A DNA stretch of 64,000 bases from Kappaphycus alvarezii (taxonomy: Eukaryota; Rhodophyta; Florideophyceae; Gigartinales; Solieriaceae). A program made the position numbers and the translations under genes. The stretch covers positions 682,001 through 746,000 of the forward strand of contig NADL03000604.1 of the NCBI GenBank assembly GCA_002205965.3, read 5' to 3'. The notes under the pieces were generated by a model. That model searched no databases, was not told where the DNA came from, and saw only the letters and a program-made list of their open reading frames with translations. Positions 11,420 through 22,096 of this stretch are shown in pieces (position 1 is the stretch's first letter; every line of letters starts with the position of its first letter).

Positions 11420-12730
11420 ATGGCGGGCGCATCAGGAAGCGGTGCACCCCCGACTCACCTCCTTCGACCTCCTATGTCGGGCCCGAGCCATCGTCGCTCG
11501 TCTATTCCAAGTTCTGGTGTGCTCCGTATTCAACACGAGTTGCACACCTTACTCAAGGAACCGGTCCCGTTCATATACGTGCAGGCCGATGAATCTGATG
11601 TCACGAAGATTTCTGCTTTGATAATCGGTCCTTTAGAGACTCCGTATGCTGGAGGGTTCTTCCGCTTTGATATGAGGGTTGGTCCAGAGTATCCTATGAA
11701 CCCTCCCCGCGTTATATTGCAGACTACTGACGGAGGTCGCGTCCGTTTCAACCCCAACCTGTACTCGGATGGCAAGGTTTGCTTGTCCATCCTTGGCACA
11801 TGGGCGGGGCCGGCCTGGTCGTCTGCCGAAAGCTTGTCGTCAGTCCTTCTTTCTATTCAGTCACTGATGTGCCCAGAACCGTACCACAATGAGCCTGGTT
11901 ACGAGTCAAGAGGAAACGCCGCCATCAAAAGTGCTTACAACGATTATATTCGCTACGAGACCCTGCGTGTCTCAGTTGTTGGAACTCTCAAGCACACTGC
12001 CCACGCTCGCCAGTTCCCAGATGTCCTGGAGAGACTGTTTTTGATGTGGTACGATATGTATATTGACATGGCCACTGATCTCCATTCGCGTGTGGAAGGA
12101 AAGTTCTACAAGGACGTCTTTTCCTCCCGCAGAGGTCGGTACGAGTGTGCGGCGCTTTTGGAGGCTCTAAAATCTCTCAAGGTAACCATTATGGACCGTA
12201 TGAATAACCTTGACAAGCCGGTTGGATCTGCAGATACGGCTAACCCAGGGAACCCATTCTCAGATCCGGAAAAGAGCGCGCACTGCTATGCTAAGGATCG
12301 TTTACAGGATGAGTATCGCACTATTTCACGCCATCCGCCGCCAGGTGGGAGTGCCAGTCCGCGCGATATGGACGATCCGTACATCTGGGATGCAACCGTC
12401 TTGGGCCCGGAAAGTACGCCGTGGGAAGGCGGTTTGTTCCAGCTTGTCATTCGGTTCTCCAGCAATTATCCGTACCGTCCGCCGTTTGCGCGTTTCACTT
12501 CGAAGATGTGTCACCCTAATATAACCTCGGATGGTATTCCGGCACTTGATTTGATACAGACACGATGGACCCCTACTACCAAAATTTCGAACATTTTGGA
12601 CGAGCTTCAGAGCATGCTCGCGTCGCCAACCGCGACCTACCCCGTAAATCTCGACGCTGCTAACTTGTACCGAGTGAATCGTCGCGAGTATGAAAGGAGG
12701 GCGAGGAGACTCGCTCAAGACGGGTGCTAG
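11420..12730 (+). CDS. Tandem UBC-domain protein: UBE2Z-like E2 fused to inactive UBC domain
   Basis: The open frame from 11360 encodes 456 residues; I prefer the Met at 11420 (436 aa), where a Gly/Ala/Ser/Pro-rich leader begins. Numbering here is from 11360. Residues about 54-180 form a first UBC fold closest to UBE2Z: YPMNPPRV, then GKVCLSILGTW with catalytic Cys141, GPAWS, and the UBE2Z-type tail PYHNEPGYE. Residues about 210-290 are a helical linker. Residues about 308-452 form a second UBC fold of UBE2D type (HPNITSDG, NYPYRPP), but the catalytic position reads IPALDL, with Ala395 instead of Cys. The first domain should accept ubiquitin or a ubiquitin-like protein from an E1; the second can at most be a UEV-like scaffold. 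No intron is needed inside the ORF. It converges on NOB1 with a gap of 387 bp. Nothing in the sequence shows the substrate. Confidence 0.9.
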   Translation: MAGASGSGAPPTHLLRPPMSGPSHRRSSIPSSGVLRIQHELHTLLKEPVPFIYVQADESDVTKISALIIGPLETPYAGGFFRFDMRVGPEYPMNPPRVILQTTDGGRVRFNPNLYSDGKVCLSILGTWAGPAWSSAESLSSVLLSIQSLMCPEPYHNEPGYESRGNAAIKSAYNDYIRYETLRVSVVGTLKHTAHARQFPDVLERLFLMWYDMYIDMATDLHSRVEGKFYKDVFSSRRGRYECAALLEALKSLKVTIMDRMNNLDKPVGSADTANPGNPFSDPEKSAHCYAKDRLQDEYRTISRHPPPGGSASPRDMDDPYIWDATVLGPESTPWEGGLFQLVIRFSSNYPYRPPFARFTSKMCHPNITSDGIPALDLIQTRWTPTTKISNILDELQSMLASPTATYPVNLDAANLYRVNRREYERRARRLAQDGC

Positions 12731-13117
12731 ACGTCTCTGACCCGCCGACCTCACACCGTTGTTGACATTGGCTTGGATACATTATCCCTTGGGCTCTTCG
12801 TTTTGGTTGCTCGAGTTTATTGTTCCAGCTCTCTTTTGCAGGGAAGAAGACATTACCGGAGTATCGGGAATCTTTTCCTGGTATTCCCGGTGTTTGTACA
12901 TTACATATCAAGCCGAGTTCGCACTAGACGGTAAGGAAGGAACAGGTGTTAGGATACATAGCTGTAGCCCTTTGAATGATGTTCTCTCGGGAGTTTAAGC
13001 TGGATTGTCAATACTAATCAACCCAATAGAGAGTAGCTCCAATCAGGATGTCATGTTGATGAGCTTGACTACTGCCCCGACCTACTAATTTCATGGCCGT
13101 TTTGCCGAACAAGGCAA

Positions 13118-14742
13118 CTATCGCTTGGATTTACTAGATGGCCTTACTTGGTTTGGATTTCTCTTCCCGTACCCTACAACTAGGGGTCTGCCATGAGGAT
13201 TGAACCGAGCCCCAGCATTGTAAAAACTACCCGGATCGAGGACATCAACATTAAATCTTTGCCTCTGCTTCTCAACCCTTCTCCGCTGCACAGGATCTAT
13301 CTGATCCTCACACAGAATCAGGTCCTTGTTGTTTCGCCCTCCACGAGGTAGAGGTATGGGATACTTGGTTCCTCGCAAGGTGGGAGTCTTCTTCGGATTC
13401 AGGAACACTCGAGCAACACCGTTCTTATTGACCTTAAATGTGACACGGTGCAAAGTAGCATTCCCACATCGCTCACAAAACTTGCGATGCAGTTCTCGAG
13501 TGATTGCCGAGCACGACTGACATCGCAGTGCGAACCTCTTAATCTGTCGAATTGTACGTCGACCATCAATTGATAACAGTTTGAGACCCATCTGCAGCAT
13601 AGTGTTCTGCATGGCGAAATCGGTTGTCACGCAAGCCACCCGTCGCCGGTCCTCCTCTGTGACATTCTCTTCACCCCGTCCCGGGCTAGATGTTCTTCCA
13701 GGTTGTCCTCATTAATCCAACCAATTCCGTCATCTTCCTCTGAGAGATATTCAGCGGCGATATATTCCGGGGCGCTTGGGTGTCCACCTCCCCCACTGCC
13801 TAGACACAGGTTAGGACTTGTTTCTTCCCCGTTACTAAAGCGGCGCTCGACAGGATCGACTTTCCCTTCGCAGACTGCGTCACTTGACAACTCCAAGCTG
13901 TTGAGCAGCCCTGCAGTGGTCTTAACATTTACACATGACTTGTTCCTTTTCTCTTGTTGGTAATCGCTCGACAGATTCTCCGGAATACCTACGTGACCAG
14001 TATCTGGAGCCTGGATAACATCTGAGACTACATTAGCTAAAGGCGCTGAATTCCTTCCCATCTCACCATTTTCCGTTTGTTGATGAGTGTCAGAGCTTGC
14101 ATCTCGTCGCTTCTCTTCGAGATTCAGGCTCTGATTCATCTCTTTTTTCTTCGCCTTCTTTCCTTTCTTCTTCTTCGGGCGCTTTTGGAGATTGCTCTTT
14201 GATGGGACAGCTGTCCACCCGTCGGGGTCCAACTCCTCCCTCTCCTTCCTTTCTCTCTCCTCTTTCTCCCATTTATCCACCTCCTCAAACGTAAAAGTAG
14301 ATGCACTTCGAATTTCACCAATAACCTGATTCTCCGAGATCTCTTCCAAAAATTCAAGACCATTCCTCTCCACTTCAAGCATGTAAGTCAATGCCAAGAC
14401 CCTTAAATCCGCCATAGACAGGACCGAATAATCACCTGTAAGTTTAGCATACCGCGCCACCTCTGCCACAGCCTCTGCAGAGGGAACTCGAGCTTCAATA
14501 CAGCCCAGGCGTTCCAGAGATTGTAGGCGGTTACGAGCGTTTACATCGCGAGTTTCGCAGGCGACATCTGGGGTGACAAAGAATTTGACGGTTTCGGTTG
14601 AGGAAAGCTTTGGCGGATACTTGAGTTTTGAGTTGGTTAGACCTCCGAGGGCGTAGAGATTGTCGGTGCCGGCGATTAAAGCGGCGGTGTCGAGGACTAT
14701 CCAGCGTTCGAAGGGCGATGAGGGATCGCACAAATTAGGCAT
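13118..14742 (-). CDS. NOB1: NOB1, 20S pre-rRNA endonuclease (one frameshift)
   Basis: NOB1 is the PIN-domain nuclease that cleaves 20S pre-rRNA at site D to mature the 18S 3' end in pre-40S particles. The N-terminal part (14742 to about 13685) has the PIN domain: WIVLDTAALI with Asp18, ACETRD with Glu63, and LTGDYSVLSMADLRVLAL with Asp104 and Asp112. A Lys/Glu-rich spacer follows. The C-terminal part (13639 to 13118) has VACVTTDFAMQN, the zinc ribbon (CQSC and CERC) and the tail GYGKRNPNQVRPSS. The two parts lie in different frames. Adding one base in the G run on the coding strand (C run 13674-13677 on the plus strand) would join them through a GEENVTEEDRRRVAC segment. A sequencing or assembly error is more likely than loss, because NOB1 is essential and both halves are well conserved. 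The start Met 14742 gives the expected short leader. Confidence 0.9.
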
Positions 14743-14964
14743 GGCGTATTAGGAAGAAGGCTTGTTGAGACCGTCCTGTGCAAGTTGCAATTCGCGAGAG
14801 GCTGAGGGTGGATAAGGTTTGTGAGTCCGCCTGCTTCGAGTTTCAATTCTTGCTGGATGGGCTATCCTGCAGGGTCGTAATAGAGGTTAGTGCTTTGACG
14901 CGGATGTGCATAAAACAACGTTTGCTACGACGTGTCGTGCCGTGACAAGTTTACGTCGGCGGCT

Positions 14965-15150
14965 GCGTACAGTACTTATGCGATGACCCGGGCAAAAGTA
15001 TGAGGACCGTCGGTCCGGGACGGGACCTCTGAGAAGTTTGGTCCAAGCAGTACATACTGTAAAGCACGGTACAGTACAGTAGTCTAGCCCACCTCCTGCA
15101 TGGTGCAGGAAGAACTTCGTTGCATTCGTACAGTATTAGGTACTGTGGTA
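14965..15150. repeat. TACAGTAC cluster upstream of NOB1
   Basis: Copies of TACAGTAC, ACTGTA and GTACAGTA occur at about 14968, 15048-15085 and 15129-15150, 230-400 bp upstream of the NOB1 start. No ORF lies here. The rest of 14743-15408 holds no recognisable gene. Confidence 0.5.
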
Positions 15151-15408
15151 CACGCGCGATTAAGCAAATTGATTCAATGCTGGAGTGCTTCGCAGATCTA
15201 CAACCCGCGCAACGAATGACGCTATAAACCCGCCGTCCGAGTTAAATAAACGGAATGGTCGTGTTAGCTTGAAGCACAATTCTTGACGGCTGCCATCAGG
15301 AAAGAACACAGGTCGGCGCCGTCCGCGAGCTACACAGTAAATACAAAAATCAAACGGCCGCAAAACGACAGTGTCCAGCAGTGAAACGCTGAACACTCCG
15401 AATCCAGA

Positions 15409-16050
15409 TCAGGTATCTGGATTTCCAATATCCACACTCGCGGGCATATCTCCGGACGTTGTGGTCGTGCGCACAATCCACTGCTGAGCAGAGATAGCAC
15501 ACTTTCCAGTGTCCTTAACGGTTTGGAGCATACCATTCCTCTTGTGCTTTGTTAAACCATCGGCAATATTATCAGAAGAAAGAATAAACCCAACATTCGA
15601 TATTTCTCCAGAATTATATACTTCTCGAGTCGTCGTAATATCAATCTTCAGTCTGCGTTCGGTAGTTGAGGAACCCTTAGTGATGACATGGAACATTTAT
15701 AAAGAATTGGTAAACATAACAAACGGAAAAGACCTTCTAAACATGATCTCAAGGTCTGTCTTCAACATTACAGTCCGATCGAATGCATCAGCGAATGCGT
15801 AAACTTCCCCTCCTAAAACGGTACGGACGACCCGTTTGCTTTTCTTTCCACTGTAGTCCAGAATGTGGACAGTATAATTCCTGTCTGAGAGCATTATGAT
15901 GAAGCCGATTTGGCTGCTTAGGTCGAAGTTATTCCCGAAGGATGAGTCCGCAAACACCTTAAGATGCATCGAATCAATATCCAGTGGGCCGTAACGAAGA
16001 ATACGGTCATGCGTTTTCTTCATATACTTGTGTCGCATCACGCTTCAACT
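15409..16050 (-). pseudogene. Copia RNase H domain, broken
   Basis: Two minus-strand frames give the Copia RNase H. The frame at 16041-15697 has LKVFADSSFGNNFDLSSQIG, SKKSKR-like (here SGKKSKRVVRTVLGGEVYAF), then AFADAFD. The frame at 15696-15409 has RRLKIDITTTREVYNSGEI and NIADGLTKHKRN, the conserved C-terminal end of Copia polyproteins. A one-base shift separates the two pieces. Confidence 0.8.
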
Positions 16051-16577
16051 GAAGGCTCTTATTGAGCATTTAAGGGTTCTAGTTTCAGTATTCTACAGTA
16101 TCTTACCTCCTATTGAACTTCCTGGTTTAGTTTCTGCTAGAAATGAGCAATGCAGTCAGGCTTTAAAGCGTTGTTGCCATGTTTTATGCACACGATGGAT
16201 AGTTAGTGGCCTATGCTAGTCAGGCATTACTTGGAGTAGTAAGGGCAATCCTACGGCAACAAGGAGAAAGAAAAGGGGTAGTCAGGGCAAGAGAATGTTT
16301 ATGTTTGGTACCTACTGGCCAGGTGTTCTAGAAAACCTGCGCTTACAGTATGTTTAGAGCAGATTTATCCCTTCAAGGGCGAGCTAGTTTTTTTCATAAA
16401 AGGTGTTCTCTTTGTCAGTATAGCCTCGACTGGAGGCCGACTAACAAAGGCGTAAAACCCGTTTATCGCCGGAGCCTCCCGACCTACAGTCCAAAGCGTC
16501 CACAATCCTTAGTCCTTTTATCTTTATTCAACTACCGTTCCCAACAACCAACCCAAAAGTAAGTTAAATCTACTGAA
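16051..16577. mobile_element. 527-bp insertion inside Copia pol with 11-bp target duplication
   Basis: The Copia coding frame is interrupted between a NSWVKL stretch (RT side) and the RNase H start. The insert is flanked by ACGCTTCAACT (16040-16050) and ACGCTACAACT (16578-16588), an 11-bp direct repeat with one mismatch, as expected of a target-site duplication. The insert has no long ORF, no clear terminal inverted repeat and no poly(A), so its class is open (short non-autonomous element or solo LTR). Confidence 0.6.
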
Positions 16578-17360
16578 ACGCTACAACTTGACCCAGGAGT
16601 TACGGTTGACCACCTTATTTTTGTTCAATAAGGCATGAGTGACCTGTGCACACCGATTGACGGAGAACGCAAAATCGGGCCTAGTTAATCCCATCCAGGC
16701 AAAAGAAGCTCGATGCAAACAGAACTATTTCCATGTGCAATCTTCTGGGAGCAAGCTGATAGACCTAATGTAGCAGCATTAGTCCAAAGAAAATGAGTAA
16801 TCTCCAAGACTACTAAGGTTGGTTCCGTAGAACTCGAAGTTGTCCCTGACACGCGGCTTGCTCTCGAATCTTTGCTCAGTGAGCTGTGCGACCTTCTGTA
16901 TTTCTTCATTCCAGCAAAGAGCATCATCTTCCGCATAGATAGCTGCAACAACTTCGATGTCTTTGTCATCTGGCTTGAAATGGAAGGAAGAGTCCCTAAT
17001 CAGCGGCTATAGATGCAACTATTCCATCACATGCTTGCTTATCGTGTTAGCTCAGTATTCCCCTGCATCGAGAACTCCGTAGAGTGGACGAACGAGTTTG
17101 ATAGCAGAATTACTATCAACACCAAAGCTTGCACGAATCTGTGGCTTGAGAATGAGCGACGGGTCTCTAGTCATTACCTTTACGCTTTGTAGATAGGACT
17201 GGGTAATATCCTGGGAAAAGATGCGGAATTTCTTGGTTGCGGCAACGGACACGACGAGTCTCGTTGAGCTCTGTCTCAAGGGCACTGTGTTATGAACTAG
17301 CTGTCGTTTTTCCTTATCTCTGAAGCCCTGAGACACGTACCTGGCCTTCGTCATGGAGTT
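16578..17360 (-). pseudogene. Copia reverse transcriptase, broken
   Basis: The frame at 17354-17052 has KARYVSQGFRDKEKRQLVHN, then LRQSSTRLVVSVAA, FRIFSQDITQSYLQS and IKLVRPLYGVLDAGEY, a typical RVT_2 start. Further on, 16980-16780 reads YAEDDALCW in place of the usual Y(V/A)DD region, followed by KPRVRDNFEFYGTNL; 16680-16590 reads LTRPDFAFSVNRCAQVTHA. Frames change several times and stops are present. Confidence 0.8.
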
Positions 17361-17699
17361 CGGAGAGCCTGCGTTTTTATACGTAAGTACAATTTGCCGC
17401 AGATAAGGTTAGCGTCTTTGGGCACTGCGGATTTTTCCATGGTAACCCAGACCCCGCGTTTCCGGATCCCATCATCCCCCTTCGTTTTGCCGCTTCAAAA
17501 TACTCGTTTGAACAACGCGGGTCACGATCCCCAGAAACCTCAGTGACATGGACTCCAAGAGAGAATTCTGACGGATTGTCTTGATCTTTCGTGGTATTCG
17601 AAGTGGATTGAGGTATTTCTGGGTACTTTTGCAAAATTCCATCGCCATTTAGTGGATTTTTAATCTCATAATCTTCTGATGTGTCGCGCGTTTAGTCTA

Positions 17700-18944
17700 T
17701 TTTGTCTTGAATTGTAGTGGGAGTTTCTGCTGGTGTAACATCATCGTCTACCAGTGCCGGCGCAGCCGGAGCGCTTCCATCAGATTCACCCTGTGTAGCA
17801 TGGAAAGGCAGAACTCGCTCCTCATCTCCTTTGTCTACGGGAGCTCTGTTTTAAACCTTAACTTTTTCAACAGGGAAGTGGGAATGTTTCCCGCTTATCT
17901 CAACATCTACTTGCTTACCATTCACGTCGAATAAACAGTAGGGACCGTACCATTCGCCAGACCCGCGCTTCAGCTTTTTCTCCCTGTAGACAAGACCTCA
18001 CCATCAATTACGAGATCATTGTAGGTAGAGAGACCGGACGGGGGAGCGCTCCGAAGGGCTCTACTAAGACGAGACTGGGCTACAAGGCGAGTGTAGATTA
18101 GAGAGCTTTCATGCGTTCCACTTGCGACGGCAGTTCACAAGGGAGCAGCAGGATGCGAGGGAGGACCCCAAAGACCAAGAGTGTGGGAGCTAGGCCGTTT
18201 GGACTGGCCGTATCATTGACTGCTTTCACTGGACACGACAACACGTCTTTCTTGTACATGTTAAGGTTTTTGTCTCTGATTATGGAGTACACTTGGTGGA
18301 GAAAGTAGTGGTATCGCTCGCCGACACTGGCAGAGTTATGACTCGCAACCCCTGGAAGCTTGAATTCTTCCCCTACGAGTTTAACGAGCCAAAGCCACTT
18401 TGCGGACCGAAGTTGTGGTCCCCTATCGCAGGAGATGACATCTGGATACCCGATGTAAACCCGTGTCCAGATACTGCAGAGCTTGTCTCAAACTCCTTAG
18501 CTTGTTGAATGCAGCGGCGTTAAACTTTTTGTCTCTGTCAACGACATGCAATACCTCGCAGCTATCGAGATTCATGAGGTCGAGACAAGGTTCACTGTTG
18601 AAGAAAATTTCGCCAGAGGGCAAGGATAACCGGAACCGGTGCGCTACAGATCCATGGCGCTGACATGTATCGCATGTCGCAGTTATCATTTCCAAGCCTT
18701 CGAGGACGGATGGAGATACCTTTTCCGGATCAGCTCTCTTCAAGATTTTATACATGCACTCTGACTGAAGATGGAAGAAATGTTTGTGCAACCGACGCAG
18801 CTCTATGTATGTGAATAGGAAATTAAAGCTCCAGACATAATAAAGGTGGCTGTTTTTCTTTTTCAAGGGTACCCTCCAGCGATCAGCTTTAGAGTGTATC
18901 TCTAGCGCCCCAGTTTCAAAGGTAGTCTCGTATTGGGTCATCAA
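17700..18944 (-). pseudogene. Copia integrase, broken
   Basis: The frame at 18944-18423 has the HHCC zinc region (RRLHKHFFH ... CDTCQRHG) and then SLPSGEIFFNSEPCLDLM with a catalytic-Asp-type strand. The frame at 18292-18098 carries VKAVNDTASPNGLAPTLLVF and PRILLLP, the region before the integrase C-terminus. Around 18000-17830 a GEWYGPY...VNGKQVDVEISGK stretch continues into the linker before RT. Stops and shifts break it throughout. Confidence 0.75.
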
Positions 18945-18989
18945 ATCCAGGCGTAAAAGAAACGGATCGTTGATCTCAACAACCTCACG

Positions 18990-19935
18990 TCACAAGGGGA
19001 GATATAAATCTTCGGTGATAGGTATGCGAATATCAAGAGTTCCAAGACCCAGCTGCTTCTCCATCCCGAACTTGAAGCGAGAAATGACCGCACTCCGCTT
19101 TGGTTTCAACGGAATACCCTGAGACTCAGAGGACGATTTTGCTTGAGGAAGACCGATGACAGTTTTAGCTGCTGCTGTGTCCACGCAAACTCAATTGAAT
19201 GGCTCGTTCTTCTCCAACATCAGGTCCTCTGACAATACTAGTACTTCTTCCTCCTTTACCTATTCGTCTTCATCCTCTTTCCCAGCCATCTGATCCATTA
19301 GTATCTACTCAAAGATGTGAAGGTCAGATGCAGGTTCAGCCTCTTCCATGAGGACTTCATTACTAGTGATGAAAGGTCTAACTGAGTGACGCGGTCGGAT
19401 AGCGTGTGGTGAATGGCAGAACTCGTCTTATCGTCTTTCTTTGAATAGTACTGGATTTTTCGGGATGGGGTTCGGGCGACGTGGAAAGGAATTGGACAAT
19501 CCTTTAACAGCTGGTTAGGATCATCGCAATTGAAACAACCCTAGACACTTAACGGGTCAAACTCTTTCCTTGACTCGAGAGGACGCCGCGTCTGCTTGCC
19601 ACGAAAACCCCTAATGCCTGTTCTCATATACAACAAATGCCCCTGATAGAATACAGAAGAATCAGGAGAAGGTGTAGAACGAGGGGCAGCGGCTGCCTTG
19701 TCGCGGAGAAAGGCGAGCTTGGCTTCATTGTGAAGCTGAAGTGCTGCATCTAGCTCAGTCTATAGCATCCGGAAGCTCAAGTTATGGGTTTCTATAGGGC
19801 TTAGAGGCTTTTGAGACGACTGGCATCCGACCACAGCGTTTCACAGGAACTCTACCTTATGAGTATCACCTTGAAGGGACCTTGGAGCCTTACGAGAGTA
19901 CTTTGTGATTATATGGTAGATTTGACATAAGGATA
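18990..19935 (-). pseudogene. Copia Gag and protease, broken
   Basis: At 19190-19135 the protease active-site region reads VDTAAAKTVIGLPQA (usual DT/SGA; here Ala replaces Gly). At about 19545-19505 there is a zinc-knuckle remnant, CFNCDDPNQLLKDC, with CX2CX4HX4C spacing but Gln in place of His. Upstream, 19830-19690 reads LDAALQLHNEAKLAFLRDKA and HKVEFL, typical of the Gag helical core. In-frame stops are frequent. Confidence 0.65.
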
Positions 19936-20011
19936 CACTTGGTTCTTCTCCCATAGCAATAAAGGTGCTGAGCCTCAAGGTATTGAGGAAATTAAACACA
20001 AGGGACGGGTA

Positions 20012-20977
20012 TTGTCCTTGAATCTAGGTGAAGATATTCCAACCACTAGAGGACAAGCCAGTGGCCAAGCGGCCCAGGCTGAGGAAAAATGTTCAGGAAG
20101 TGGTATCCATGTGGCACAAGGCGGCAGTTACGGGAAAGTCGTGGATGAAGGCCAGCTGGGCAATCACGAAGCAAAACTTGAGCAAATGATTCAGAAGTTA
20201 CTGGCTGTCGTAGAAGGGCAGTCAGAGGCTGTGTCGAAGTTGAGCAGAGAGTTCTCTGCGTTCAAAGCAGGCAATGGGTCCGCCTCAAAAGCAGAGGAAG
20301 ATTCGAAGGAATCGGATGACTGGGTACTGTACCCAGCACAGATTGTATACCGTATACATCAGAACGCACTCGAACATGCGAAATACAAGAGGGTTGGAGA
20401 TGCATCCTTTTTCAGTGCAAAGCAAGCATGGGACAGGCTTTTTGGAGACTTACCAATGACGGCCTCAGCACGGAGAAGACTATTGCCTTTGGAATTTGAC
20501 TCGGATACAAGACACGTATATGAGAAGGTAGTGAACTATAACTCAGGTGACTCAGTTGAGGAACTCTGGAAGCTACTAGAACAGCGACTGTCCAATAAGG
20601 TGCATCAGGCTGCACTGCAGCATCGCTCCTTCGACATGCGTTGGAGAGAGAAGCACGTGAGCTTGAATGCAGTCGCTCAAAGGTTACGCTCAGCTGCGTT
20701 GGCTCTGCCGGACGGTAGCACAGAGTAAATGCTGCTTAACCTGTTGAAATCAGGAATCCCTGGTAAGTTAAGGGACCAGGCTCAGCCTATTGCAGGAACA
20801 TTCGATGAAGTCGTCACGCGACTGAGCAGTGTAGCCGGCGCACAAATGGCTCGTAAATATGTGCAGGAGGTCACCGAAGGAGAGCAAAGGGTTGTAAGTG
20901 CGCCAATTATATCTGTTACAAGTGCTGAGAATGAGGGCATATTGCACGCCAAGGTAAGTGCAAAGATAGCGCTTTAG
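20012..20977 (+). pseudogene. Gypsy-type Gag with one nonsense codon
   Basis: A single frame runs from 20012 to 20977 with one stop, TAA at 20726-20728. The protein has a coiled-coil-like segment (about residues 50-95), then a capsid-like helical region (ASARRRLLPLEFDSDTRHVY, SVEELWKLLEQRLSNK, LNAVAQRLRSAALALPDG) and past the stop LLNLLKSGIPGKLRDQA and FDEVVTRLSSVAGAQM. It belongs with the pol pieces downstream on the same strand. The stop could be a single CAA-to-TAA change. Confidence 0.72.
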
Positions 20978-21193
20978 CTTCGAAAACCCATCACAGGGAT
21001 CAGCAAACAACGGCTGGCTAGACCCCAGGGAAAAGGTGAGAAGGGCCGTTAATCAAGTATCATTTGTGGAAGATGATTGTATGAGAGAAAGCATCCAAAA
21101 ATACGAAAGAATCAGACAGAGGAAAAAAGGAGTGCCACTTGTGAGAATATGTGCACATGTGTCGATTACATGATCGGCGATGAAGAATAAGGT

Positions 21194-22096
21194 GTGACTT
21201 TGAGTGTTACGGGCCGAGACTTGGAACTGTGGACCTCAGTAGACACAGCGGCGAAATCTATATGGATCGATAAGGCATGGTTCGTGGAGCAGGGAGGAGT
21301 GGTAGGCACAGACCAGACGAGGGCAAACGCTGCGGATGGTAGGCGGCTGGACCTAGTTGGACAAGGGAAGTTATAGTTCAACATCTAGGGCTGTAGGTTT
21401 ACGGAAGAAGTGAAGTAAATGGAGAAATTGCCATCGCGGTTGCTCATTGGATCAAGATTCTAGAGAAAGCATGGAGCATTCCTGGATCTTGGGCTAAACA
21501 AGAGCACTATTTGCTGTGGGATAGAACGTTGCACGGGACATGTGGGCAAGCAGCCAACCTAGTGGCATGAGGACGTACAACGGGGTACCGAGGACGCTGA
21601 GGTGGATGACCACCTGAAAGAAGGGATAAGTATGGCGGGGTTCTCGGAAGACCCTTCAATGAGGGTAGCCTTAAGATACGTTCTGTGGTAGCACAGGAAA
21701 ATATTTAAGGGCTTTGGCAAGATCACTGGGGTAAAACATACTATCAAGCTCAAGGAAGGGGCAGCACCAGCGTGTAGTCTGGTACGGAGGAGGTCCCCGC
21801 GGGAGGAGCAGGTGGAGAGGGAATGCATGGCCCGGCTGTTGAACCTGGGGGTATTAGAACCGTCCAATTCGCATTGGGAAGCGAACAATGTGTTCGAACC
21901 AAATAAGGATTCCGCGATCAGAGTCACGACAGACTTTAGGGCGTTGAATAATCTCACATTGACAGATGTGTACCCTATGAGTGACTTCAGGGACGCAATC
22001 GACTGGCTCTCTAAAAGTACTTACTTTTCGCTGGGCCCTAGGGCCTTTCAGAGTGTGACGGGATACCAAAAGCTTTCATCGGTCTTCTTCTTGTAA
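21194..22096 (+). pseudogene. Gypsy protease and RT start, truncated
   Basis: Protease: SVDTAAKSIWIDKAWFVEQ in the 21194-21376 frame, with Ala in place of the usual Gly of the DTGA motif. RT start: EEQVERECMARLLNLGVLEP, SNSHWEANNVFEP, IRVTTDFRALNNLTLTDVYP and DWLSKSTYFSL, up to about 22050. The sequence then stops resembling RT before the catalytic YXDD, so the element is truncated near 22.1 kb. Confidence 0.8.

Larger units (their letters stand above)
15409..19935 (-). mobile_element. Ty1/Copia LTR retrotransposon, degraded
   Basis: Read on the minus strand, the order is Gag, protease, integrase, RT, RNase H, which is diagnostic for Copia (integrase before RT). Many stops and frameshifts break every domain, and a 527-bp insertion sits between RT and RNase H. 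I could not find LTRs. The 5' end meets a Gypsy gag on the opposite strand near 20.0 kb, so the Copia 5' end may be truncated there. Confidence 0.85.

Noticed and set aside
11167-11592. 141-codon ORF overlapping the E2 gene start
   Set aside because: Different frame from the conserved UBC domain, composition as expected of a shadow, and no homologous motif.
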